DNA of 64,000 nt from Actinokineospora sp. NBRC 105648 (GTDB lineage Bacteria > Actinomycetota > Actinomycetes > Mycobacteriales > Pseudonocardiaceae): positions 1 to 64,000 of the forward strand of contig NZ_BSTR01000011.1 in the NCBI RefSeq assembly GCF_030269645.1, given 5' to 3'. How positions within the stretch are numbered: the stretch's first letter is position 1; every line of letters starts with the position of its first letter. The position numbers were made by a program, and so were the translations under genes. The notes under the pieces were generated by a model that saw only the letters and a program-made list of their open reading frames with translations, was not told the DNA's origin and made no database searches. Shown here one piece after another: positions 35,424-43,107 of this stretch.

Positions 35424-35670
35424 TCACGCACTGGATCCGCGGCAGACGAGGTGCGGCGCGCGTTGGAGGCGGTCGAGTTCGCGTGCGCGCTCACCTTGCT
35501 CGAGGGCGGTTAAGGCGGACAGCCGCCCACCGGCACAAGGTGGCGTCCTATGTGGACTCCGGGACGGGGCGGACCTGGCAGTAGCCGGTCGCGCGCACCG
35601 ATCGAGGGCGGGTTCTGGTTGGGGCCGAAGCTGTTCGACAATGTCACCACCGACTCGGCGCTCCACACCG
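35424..35670 (+). other. Possible decayed coding remnants
   Basis: In the 323-bp gap after the aminotransferase, short segments translate with protein-like composition in different frames: ADEVRRALEAVEFACALTLL ending at a stop near 35512, and APIEGGFWLGPKLFDNVT ending near 35678. No start or continuous frame links them. They look like the remains of a gene broken by frameshifts, but I recognise no family. Confidence 0.3.
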
Positions 35671-35680
35671 ACACATGAGG

Positions 35681-35717
35681 GTGGCCGCGCGGGCTGTCCA
35701 CGGGCCCGCGCGGCCAC
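35681..35717. terminator. Terminator-like hairpin
   Basis: gtggccgcgcgggc and gcccgcgcggccac form a perfect 14-bp stem with a 9-nt loop, 24 bp past the stop of the protease gene on the minus strand and also downstream of the aminotransferase on the plus strand. Confidence 0.75.
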
Positions 35718-35740
35718 CTCCCCCGGGGAACGCCCCGCGC

Positions 35741-36739
35741 TCAGCTGATCTTGGCGATCACCTGCTTCGCGGTGTCGATCGGGATGCTGAAACCGATCCC
35801 GACGCTCCCCGCGGACCCGTCCGCGCTCGACACCGGCGAGTAGATGGCGGAGTTGATGCCGATCACCCGACCGGCGGTGTCGAACAGCGGTCCGCCGGAG
35901 TTGCCCTGGTTGATAGAGGCGTCGGTCTGGATGGCCTTGTAGGACACGGTGCTGCCCGCCCCGCCCCGGACCGACCGCGAGTCCGATTCGGACGGGATGT
36001 TGACCTCGCGGTCGAGGGCGCTGACGATGCCGGTGGTCACGGTGCCCTGCAGACCGGCGGGCGAGCCCACGGCGATGACCTCGTCGCCGACCCGGACCTG
36101 GGACGAGTCGCCCAGCTCGGCGGCGGTGAGCCCGCTGACGCCCTCGGCCTGGACCACGGCGAGGTCGGCACTGGCGTCGGTGCCGACAACCTGAGCGTCG
36201 GCGGTCTTGCCGTCGGAGAAGGTGATGGAGATCGTCCGCGCGCCGTCCACGACGTGGTAGTTGGTCAGGATCCGGCCGTCGGCGCTGAGGATCACCCCGG
36301 ACCCGATCCCCTGGGCGTTGGCGGTCCGCACGTTGACCTGCACGACGCTGGGCATGACCTTGGCGACGATGGCGCTGACGTCGGTCGGCGTGCTCACCGA
36401 GGCGGTCTGCGCGGACTGCGTGGTGGTGGCGCTCGCGACCGGGGTGGCGGCCCCGTCGGACCCGATGAGCGCCCCGGCGGCGCCACCGAGCAGCCCGGCG
36501 CCGAGCACACCGGCCGCGACCAGGGCGACCGCCCCGCGCCGGATGCGGTTCCTCGGGGGTTCGGAGTGCCCTGGGTAGAACACGGGCGGGACTTGGCCGG
36601 TGAACGGCGGCGGGCCCGGGTTGGCGGCGTGCGACGGGTGGGTGAGCAGCGGGAGCGGCTGCTGCGGCTGCTGCGGCTGCTGCGGCTGCTGGGGCTGGGG
36701 CTGGGGCTGCTGGGGCTGAGGTCCCGGGTAGGCGTTCAT
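35741..36739 (-). CDS. Membrane-anchored HtrA-like S1C trypsin-type protease without PDZ domain
   Basis: A 332-aa protease. An N-terminal cytoplasmic tail (1-60) is rich in Gln-Pro repeats (PQQPQQPQQPQQP), then comes a single transmembrane helix (about 66-86, AVALVAAGVLGAGLLGGAAGALIG), and then a chymotrypsin-fold domain outside the cell. The triad is complete: His in TNYHVV, Asp in SADLAVV and Ser in INQGNSGGPLF. Unlike DegP/HtrA it stops after the protease domain (GFSIPIDTAKQVIAKIS), so no PDZ. The ATG at 36739 is the only sensible start; the upstream open frame is promoter. Confidence 0.88.
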   Translation of the reverse strand: MNAYPGPQPQQPQPQPQQPQQPQQPQQPLPLLTHPSHAANPGPPPFTGQVPPVFYPGHSEPPRNRIRRGAVALVAAGVLGAGLLGGAAGALIGSDGAATPVASATTTQSAQTASVSTPTDVSAIVAKVMPSVVQVNVRTANAQGIGSGVILSADGRILTNYHVVDGARTISITFSDGKTADAQVVGTDASADLAVVQAEGVSGLTAAELGDSSQVRVGDEVIAVGSPAGLQGTVTTGIVSALDREVNIPSESDSRSVRGGAGSTVSYKAIQTDASINQGNSGGPLFDTAGRVIGINSAIYSPVSSADGSAGSVGIGFSIPIDTAKQVIAKIS

Positions 36740-36988
36740 GGGACAACTGTGCGGCCCGTGGTTGAGAGGAACCTGTGTATCACCAAGGGATTGCCCAAGA
36801 ACGCGGTCGGCGGTCTCCCGGCCACCAGGCAGGTGCGCGACTCCCGGCCCCGGTGGGCGCGGGGGCAGTCGGTTCGGCGCGATAGCGGTCTGCACCGAAC
36901 GGGCTAACTTCGTGATCCCCTGGTCGTGGCACGCTCGGTCAGCGTCCGCACTGTGAGCCACGTCCTGCCGCGTCCACGTTCCTCCGGC

Positions 36989-36994
36989 TAGGTT
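36989..36994 (+). promoter_or_regulatory. Putative -10 box, leaderless promoter of DPP4-like gene
   Basis: TAGGTT is followed after 7 nt by the GTG at 37002. No ribosome site is present. Confidence 0.5.
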
Positions 36995-37001
36995 GTCGGC
37001 C

Positions 37002-39074
37002 GTGACCAGTGAGACCTCCTTCCTGCGCCTACAGGCGCGGACCCAGCGCTTCACCCTCGGCTCGCCGCGTGAGTTCAAGATCGCCCCGGATGGCGGTCAC
37101 CTGCTGTTCCTGCGCTCCGCCTCCGGCGAGGACCGCACCCACCTCCTCTGGCGGCAGGACCTGGCGACCGGCCAGGAGACCCGGCTCGGGGACCCGGCGG
37201 TCCTGCTCGGCTGTGCCGAGGAGCTCCCCGCCGAGGAGCGGGCGCGCCGGGAGCGCAGCCGGGAGCAGGGCGGCGGTGTCGTGGGCAACGCGACCGACGC
37301 CGCGGCGCGCGTCGCCGCGTTCGCCCTCTCGGGTCGGCTCTTCGTGGCCGACGCGCGGACCGGCGAGTCGCGTGAGCTGGCCACCGCCACCCCGATCGTC
37401 GACCCGCGCCCGGACCCGACCGGGGCGCACGTGGCCTACGTCGCCGACAACGCGCTGCGGGTCGTCGCGGTCGACGGGACCGGGGACCGGGCGATCGCGA
37501 CGCCGGACGGGCCCGACCAGGCCTGGGGGCTCGCCGAGTTCGTCGCGGCCGAGGAGATGGGCCGCGCGCGCGGGTACTGGTGGTCACCGGACGGGACCCG
37601 GCTGCTGGTCGCGTTCACCGACAAGGGCGACGTCCAGCGCTGGCACATCGCCGACCCGGCGAACCCGGGCACCGAGCCGCACACCGTGGCCTACCCGGCC
37701 GCGGGCACGCCGAACGTGGTCGTCCGACTCGCGGTCATCGGCCTCGACGGCACCCGGGTCGATGTCGACTGGGACGGTGTCGACCTGCCCTACCTGGCGG
37801 CGGCGCACTGGTCGGCGGGCGGTCCGCCGCTCATCGCGGTGCAGTCGCGGGAGCAGCGCGCGGTCGAGATCCGGACCGTCGACCCGGACTCCGGGGTCAC
37901 CGAGGTGCTGCACACCGAGACCGACGACCAGTGGGTCGAGATCTACCCCGGTGTCCCCGCCTGGACCCCGGACGGCCGCCTGGTCCGGATCACCGCCCGC
38001 GCCGGGGCGAACCGGCTGGTGGTCGGCGACGTCGAGGTCAGCGGCGACCTGCAGGTCCGCTCGGTGCTCGACGTCGACGACCAGGACGTGCTCTACACCG
38101 CCTCGGCCGAGGACCCCACCCAGGTGCACGTGTACGCGGGCGACCGCCGCGTGTCCACTGTGGACGGCGTGCACAGCGCCGCCCGCGCGGGGGACACCGT
38201 CGTGCTGACCTCGTGGTCGCTGGACTGGTCCGGTCCGCGCGTGCACGTCCTGCGCGCGGGCGAGGTGGTCGGCGAGGTGGCGAGCCTGGCCGTCGACCCG
38301 CCGTCGGTGCCCAACGTCCAGTTGCTCACCGTCGGCAGCCGCGACCTGCGCGTCGCCCTGCTCTACCCGAGCGGCCACGTCCCCGGCAGCGAGAAGCTCC
38401 CGGTCCTGCTCGACCCCTACGGCGGCCCGCACGCCCAGCGCGTGCTCGCCACCCGCAACGCCTTCCTCGGGCCGCAGTGGCTCGCCGACCAGGGCTTCGC
38501 CGTGCTGGTCGCCGACGGTCGCGGCACCCCGGGGCGCGGGCCGGAGTGGGAGCGCGAGATCCACCTCGACTTCGCCGGGACCACGCTCACCGACCAGGTG
38601 GACGCCCTGCGGGCGGTGGCCGCCGAGCACCCCGACCTGGACCTCGACCGGGTCGCCATCCGCGGCTGGTCCTACGGCGGCTACCTCTCGGCCCTGGCCG
38701 TGCTGCGCGCCCCCGAGGTGTTCCACGCCGCGATCGCGGGCGCGCCGGTGACCGACTGGCGGCTCTACGACACCCACTACACCGAGCGCTACCTCGGTCA
38801 CCCGGACGAGCGGCCCGAGGTCTACGAGCGGAACTCGCTGATCGACGACGCCCCCAAGCTCGACCGGCCGCTGCTGATCATCCACGGCCTGGCCGACGAC
38901 AACGTGGTGGTGGCCCACTCGATCCGGCTCTCCAGCGCGCTGGTGGCCGCGGGCAGGCCGCACGCGCTGCTGCCGCTGCCCGGGGTCACGCACATGACGC
39001 CGCAGGAGGACGACGTGGCGGAGAACTTCATGCTGCTGCAGGTCCGCTGGCTCAAGGACGCCCTCGCCCGCTAG
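37002..39074 (+). CDS. S9 family prolyl (dipeptidyl-peptidase IV-like) peptidase
   Basis: A 690-aa peptidase with an N-terminal beta-propeller (DPP_IV_N, about 40-430) and a C-terminal alpha/beta hydrolase domain. The double Glu motif of dipeptidyl peptidases is seen in FVAAEEMGRARGYWWSPDG. The catalytic triad is Ser in RGWSYGGYLS, Asp in IHGLADDNVV and His in GVTHMT. No signal peptide is apparent, so it is probably cytoplasmic and cleaves X-Pro dipeptides from peptides. The GTG at 37002 gives a leaderless message; a TTG at 36993 lies inside the -10 region and is unlikely. Confidence 0.9.
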   Translation: MTSETSFLRLQARTQRFTLGSPREFKIAPDGGHLLFLRSASGEDRTHLLWRQDLATGQETRLGDPAVLLGCAEELPAEERARRERSREQGGGVVGNATDAAARVAAFALSGRLFVADARTGESRELATATPIVDPRPDPTGAHVAYVADNALRVVAVDGTGDRAIATPDGPDQAWGLAEFVAAEEMGRARGYWWSPDGTRLLVAFTDKGDVQRWHIADPANPGTEPHTVAYPAAGTPNVVVRLAVIGLDGTRVDVDWDGVDLPYLAAAHWSAGGPPLIAVQSREQRAVEIRTVDPDSGVTEVLHTETDDQWVEIYPGVPAWTPDGRLVRITARAGANRLVVGDVEVSGDLQVRSVLDVDDQDVLYTASAEDPTQVHVYAGDRRVSTVDGVHSAARAGDTVVLTSWSLDWSGPRVHVLRAGEVVGEVASLAVDPPSVPNVQLLTVGSRDLRVALLYPSGHVPGSEKLPVLLDPYGGPHAQRVLATRNAFLGPQWLADQGFAVLVADGRGTPGRGPEWEREIHLDFAGTTLTDQVDALRAVAAEHPDLDLDRVAIRGWSYGGYLSALAVLRAPEVFHAAIAGAPVTDWRLYDTHYTERYLGHPDERPEVYERNSLIDDAPKLDRPLLIIHGLADDNVVVAHSIRLSSALVAAGRPHALLPLPGVTHMTPQEDDVAENFMLLQVRWLKDALAR

Positions 39075-39110
39075 GCGGCGACCAGTCCGACCGGCCCGAC
39101 CCGCTCGACA

Positions 39111-39144
39111 CGCCCGACCCGGTGCCCGCGCGCCGGGTCGGGCG
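39111..39144 (+). terminator. Terminator-like hairpin after DPP4-like gene
   Basis: cgcccgacccgg and ccgggtcgggcg form a perfect 12-bp stem with a 10-nt loop, 37 bp after the stop. No T-tract. Confidence 0.7.
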
Positions 39145-39192
39145 CGTGACCCGCGGGTAGGGTCGCCGGGGGTCGAACCAGGGGAGGGTCGC

Positions 39193-40155
39193 ATGGCGCG
39201 GACGGCGAGGTGGGGCATCACGCTGCCGCTGACCGGGGTGCCGCTCGGCGCGCACCGCGACCTGGTGCGCGAGCTGCCCGACCTGGGCTACACCGACGTC
39301 TGGACGGCCGAGACCGCGGGCACCGACGCGTTCACCCCGCTGGCCCTGGTCAGCCAGTGGGCGCCCGCGCTGGCGCTGGGCACCGCGATCACCCCGGTCT
39401 ACACCCGGGGGCCCGCGCTGCTGGCGATGAGCGCGGCCACCATCGCCGAGCTCGCCTCGGGCCGGTTCACCCTGGGGATCGGCACGTCGTCGCCGGTGAT
39501 CGTCGAGGGGTGGAACGGCGTGCCGTTCACCGAGCCCTACCGGCGCACCCGCGACACCCTGCGGTTCCTGCGCCCGGCGCTGGCCGGGGAGAAGGTCACC
39601 GCGGACTACGACACGTTCTCGGTGTCGAGGTTCCGGCTCGAGCGCCCGCCCGAGGTGCCGCCGCGGGTCATGCTCGCCGCACTGCGCCCCGGGATGCTGC
39701 GGCTGGCCGCCCGGGAGGCCGACGGCGCGATCACCAACTGGCTCGCCGCCGCCGACGTGCCCACCGTGCGCGCCGAGACCGGGCCGGACCTCGAACTCGT
39801 CGCCCGGATCTTCGTCTGCCCGACCACCGACACCGCGGCGGCGCGCGGCCTGGGCAGGCTGCTGATCAGCAGTTACCTCACCGTGCCCGCCTACGCCGAG
39901 TTCCACCGGTGGCTCGGCCGCGGCGACGCGCTGGAACCGATGTGGCGGGCCTGGGCCGCGGGCGACCGGGCCGCGGCGAACGCCGCCATCCCCGACCACG
40001 TGGTCGACGAGTTGGTGGTGCACGGGTCCCCGGAGTCCTGTCGGGAGCAAGTGCGGTCCTATGTGGACGCGGGACTGACCACCCCGGTGCTGGCCGTGCT
40101 GCCCACCGGTGCCGATCCCGCCGAAGGGGTGCGCACCCTGGCGCCGGAGCGGTAG
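39193..40155 (+). CDS. LLM-class (F420-dependent) oxidoreductase
   Basis: A 320-aa luciferase-like TIM-barrel oxidoreductase. RWGITLPLTGVPLGAHRDLVRELPDLGYTDVWTAE at the start and LASGRFTLGIGTSSPVIVEGWNGVPFTEPYRRTRDTLRFLR in the middle fit the F420-dependent subfamily found in many mycobacteria and relatives. The substrate is unknown. The ATG has a ggggaggg ribosome site at good distance. The gene ends about 50 bp before the siderophore promoter and is not part of that operon, as the iron box separates them. Confidence 0.82.
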   Translation: MARTARWGITLPLTGVPLGAHRDLVRELPDLGYTDVWTAETAGTDAFTPLALVSQWAPALALGTAITPVYTRGPALLAMSAATIAELASGRFTLGIGTSSPVIVEGWNGVPFTEPYRRTRDTLRFLRPALAGEKVTADYDTFSVSRFRLERPPEVPPRVMLAALRPGMLRLAAREADGAITNWLAAADVPTVRAETGPDLELVARIFVCPTTDTAAARGLGRLLISSYLTVPAYAEFHRWLGRGDALEPMWRAWAAGDRAAANAAIPDHVVDELVVHGSPESCREQVRSYVDAGLTTPVLAVLPTGADPAEGVRTLAPER

Positions 40156-40205
40156 GGCAAGCAAGATCCCTAGGTGTCACCCGGTGGTGGACGGCGGTAA
40201 CCCGC

Positions 40206-40232
40206 TATCTTGCTAAGGGTAGGCATGCCTAA
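40206..40232 (+). promoter_or_regulatory. Iron box (DmdR/IdeR-type) with -10 element, siderophore promoter
   Basis: TAAGGGTAGGCATGCCTAA (40214-40232) agrees with the IdeR/DmdR1 consensus TTAGGTTAGGCTAACCTAA at 14 of 19 positions by my alignment and is centred on the palindrome TAGGCATGCCTA. A -10-like TATCTT (40206-40211) lies directly upstream, so an Fe(II)-loaded repressor would cover the transcription start. This predicts expression of the operon only under iron limitation. The leader of about 190 nt to the ATG at 40406 shows no known motif. Confidence 0.75.
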
Positions 40233-40405
40233 GAAGGGTGTTGGATGGCTGGATCGCGCTGGGCTGTGGACTCCTGCGGGGGTACGTCGGGGATGGTCGC
40301 CGCGCCGCGCCCCCGGCCGAGGCCGACCGATCCGCGGGTCTTAGGCCCCGCGCAAGGGATTTCGACCCTCGAGGCCCGGAACCCGGCCGCGAGCGGGTGG
40401 GTGCG

Positions 40406-41848
40406 ATGACCGCCTCCCAGGTGCCCAGGCCGGTGCCGCTGCTGTCCTCCGACGTCGCGCTCGCCGGCGCGGAGCCGGTCGGCAAGCTGGTCGCCACCGC
40501 TCTGGCGGCGATGGCCCAGGGGATCGTGACCAGGGGCGGCCCGCTCCCGGCGGGCGGACCGGACGCCGTGCGCGCCGCGATCGCCGCGATCGAGCCGCTG
40601 CCGACCCGGGGGATCGGCGCCGAGGCCGCGATCGCCGAACTGAGCGGGGTGCTCGCGGCGGGCTCGGCCGACCCGGCCGACCCGTGGTGCGCCGCCCACC
40701 TGCACTGCCCGCCGCTGGCCGTCTCGGCCGCCGCCGACCTGGTGGCCAGCGTGCTCAACCCGTCGATGGACTCGTGGGACCAGGCGCCCGCCGCGAGCGC
40801 GCTGGAGGGCGCGTTCACCGCGCGGCTGGCCCGGCTGTGCTACCCGCGCGCCACCGCGCCGGACGCGCTGATCACCAGTGGTGGCACGGAGTCCAACCTC
40901 ACCGCCCTGCTGCTCGCCAGGGAGGCGCTGGGGCCGGACGTGGTCGCGGTCTGCGGTCGCAACTCCCACCACAGCATCGCCCGCGCGGGGTGGCTGCTGG
41001 GCCTGCCGGAGCCGGTGCCGGTGGCCACCGTGGCCGACCGGATCGACCCCGCCGCGCTGGCCGAGGTGCTGCGCGGGCTGCGCCGCCCGGCTGTGGTCGT
41101 CGCCACCGCGGGCACCACGAACACCGGCGCGATCGACCCGCTGGGCGCGGTGGCCGACCTGGCCGCCGAGTCCGGCTCCTGGCTGCACGTCGACGCGGCC
41201 TACGGCGGCGCGCTGCTGTTCAGCGACCAGCGGCGCGCGCTGCTCGACGGCCTGGACCGGGCCGACACCATCGCCCTCGACCTGCACAAGCTCGGGTGGC
41301 AGCCGATCGCGGCGGGCGTGCTGGCCTGCCGCGAGGCGTCCACTGTGGACAACTTGGCCACCCGCGCGGACTACCTCAACGCCGACGACGACACCGAGGC
41401 CGGGCTGCCCGACCTGCTCGGCCGCTCGCTGCGCACCTCCCGCAGGCCCGACGCGTTCAAGATGGCGGTCACCGCCCGCGCGCTCGGTGTGCGGGGGATC
41501 GGCGAGCTGGTCGACCGGTGCTGCGAGACGGCCATGCAGGTCGCCCGGGCGGTCGACGGGCATCCCCGCCTGCGCCTGTGGGCGCACCCGACGCTGTCCA
41601 CGGTCCTGTTGCGCCCCTCGATCGCCGACGAGGTGGGCGGTGCCGAGGGCGACGCGCTGGTGGCCGCGGTGCGCCGCGGCCTGCTCGACGAGGGCACCGC
41701 CGTGCTGGGCCGCGCCACGCTGGCGCCGGTCGACGGCGGCGGCGACCGGCTCTGGCTCAAGCTCACCCTGCTGCACCCGCACGCCACCCTGGCCGACTAC
41801 CTGCCCCTGCTCGACCTCGTCGCGGACCGGGCGGCGCGGTGCTGCTAG
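40406..41848 (+). CDS. PLP-dependent lysine/ornithine decarboxylase (DesA-like), siderophore pathway
   Basis: A 480-aa group II amino-acid decarboxylase, the same length as DesA of desferrioxamine synthesis, which makes cadaverine from lysine. The core SGGTESNLTALLLAREALG, the cofactor His pair in CGRNSHHSIARA, LHVDAAYGGALLFSD and the PLP-binding Lys (about residue 295) in LDLHKLGWQP are all present. The ATG at 40406 is chosen because the 56 extra codons from the GTG at 40238 read as non-protein. It overlaps the next start by 10 bp. Whether lysine, ornithine or another amino acid is used cannot be told. Confidence 0.87.
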   Translation: MTASQVPRPVPLLSSDVALAGAEPVGKLVATALAAMAQGIVTRGGPLPAGGPDAVRAAIAAIEPLPTRGIGAEAAIAELSGVLAAGSADPADPWCAAHLHCPPLAVSAAADLVASVLNPSMDSWDQAPAASALEGAFTARLARLCYPRATAPDALITSGGTESNLTALLLAREALGPDVVAVCGRNSHHSIARAGWLLGLPEPVPVATVADRIDPAALAEVLRGLRRPAVVVATAGTTNTGAIDPLGAVADLAAESGSWLHVDAAYGGALLFSDQRRALLDGLDRADTIALDLHKLGWQPIAAGVLACREASTVDNLATRADYLNADDDTEAGLPDLLGRSLRTSRRPDAFKMAVTARALGVRGIGELVDRCCETAMQVARAVDGHPRLRLWAHPTLSTVLLRPSIADEVGGAEGDALVAAVRRGLLDEGTAVLGRATLAPVDGGGDRLWLKLTLLHPHATLADYLPLLDLVADRAARCC

Positions 41849-43107
41849 ACCTCGTCGGGATCGGCATCGGCCCGTTCAACCTGTCGCTGGCGGCGCTCGC
41901 CGCGCGGGTGGACGGGCTCGCCGCCCGGTTCCTGGAGCGCGAGCCTGAGTTCCGCTGGCACCCCGGCCTGCTGATCGAGGGCACCACGCTGCAGGTGCCG
42001 TTCCTGGCCGACCTGGTCACCCTGGTCGACCCCACGCACCCGCTGTCCTTCCTGGCCTACCTGCGCGACCGCGGCAGGCTCTTCCCGTTCTACTTCGCCG
42101 AGCGGTTCCACATCCCGCGCGCCGAGTACGACGACTACTGCCGTTGGGCCGCGCGGCAACTCCCCTCGTGTGTCTTCGACCAAGAGGTGCATGAGGTGCA
42201 GTGGTCAGCGGAGGACAACGCGTTTGCGGTAAGAAGCGGGACGGACACACTCTTAGCCCGCAACGTCGTCTTAGGCGTCGGCACCGAGCCGATCGTCCCG
42301 GAGCCCTTAGCCGGGTTCGCCTATCACTCAGCTGACTACCTGTCCGTGCGCGACAGGCTCGTCGACCTAGACGATGTAACCGTGGTGGGCTCCGGCCAAT
42401 CCGGTGCGGAGGTCTTCCTGGACCTCTTGCGCCGGAGAGGGCGAGGACTCCGTTGGATCACCCGAACCCCCGCCTTCGCCCCCATGGAGTATTCGCGGCT
42501 CGGTCTTGAGCAGTTCACCCCGGACTACGCGCGCTACTTCCACGGCCTGCCCGAGCCGGTCCGCGACCGGTTGGTCCCCACCCAGTGGCAGCTCTACAAG
42601 GGCATCAGCGCCGAGACCATCGCCGAGATCCACGACGAGCTCTACCGGCTCACCATCGGCGGGCAGTGGCCAGAGGTCACCCTCGCCCCCGGCGTCGCCG
42701 TGGTCGGCGCCCGGGCCGACGGTGACCGTGTCGAGCTGACCGTGCGGCACGAGCAGCAGCAGGCCACCGCCACCGTGCGCACGAGCGCGGTCGTCTGCGC
42801 CACCGGTTACGCCGAGCGCGACCTGGAAGCGCTGGTCGGCCCGCTCGCCGGGCCGCGCGACGACGCCGGGCGGATCACCGTCGACGCGGACTTCCGGGTC
42901 GGGCTGCGGCCGGGGATCACCGGGTCGGTGTTCGTGCAGAACGCCGAGCGGCACACCCACGGGGTGGGCGCGCCGGACCTGGGGTTGGCCGCGTGGCGCG
43001 CGGCGACCATCCTCAACGCGGTGTGCGGGCGCGCGGTCCACCCACTGCCCGACCGCACCGCGTACACGACGTTCGGGTTGGCACGAGAGCGATGGAGGAC
43101 CACGTGA
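41839..43107 (+). CDS. FAD-dependent N-hydroxylase (DesB/IucD-like lysine/ornithine/diamine monooxygenase)
   Basis: A 422-aa flavin N-monooxygenase that hydroxylates a terminal amine with NADPH and oxygen. The FAD site is VGIGIGPFNLSLAAL at the N terminus, the NADPH site VGSGQSGAEVFLDLL in the middle, and the C-terminal ATGYAERDLEALVG motif is typical. It is probably specific for the diamine made by the preceding decarboxylase. Three TTA leucine codons (42253, 42271, 42307) and rare AGA, GTA, ACA and CTA codons cluster in 42220-42390, unlike the rest of the gene. The start GTG at 41839 overlaps the decarboxylase gene. Confidence 0.88.
   Translation: MLLDLVGIGIGPFNLSLAALAARVDGLAARFLEREPEFRWHPGLLIEGTTLQVPFLADLVTLVDPTHPLSFLAYLRDRGRLFPFYFAERFHIPRAEYDDYCRWAARQLPSCVFDQEVHEVQWSAEDNAFAVRSGTDTLLARNVVLGVGTEPIVPEPLAGFAYHSADYLSVRDRLVDLDDVTVVGSGQSGAEVFLDLLRRRGRGLRWITRTPAFAPMEYSRLGLEQFTPDYARYFHGLPEPVRDRLVPTQWQLYKGISAETIAEIHDELYRLTIGGQWPEVTLAPGVAVVGARADGDRVELTVRHEQQQATATVRTSAVVCATGYAERDLEALVGPLAGPRDDAGRITVDADFRVGLRPGITGSVFVQNAERHTHGVGAPDLGLAAWRAATILNAVCGRAVHPLPDRTAYTTFGLARERWRTT

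Noticed and set aside
40238-40405. 56-codon N-terminal extension of the decarboxylase
   Set aside because: Composition is unlike protein, it starts six bases after the iron box, and the product from the ATG at 40406 already has the full family length.
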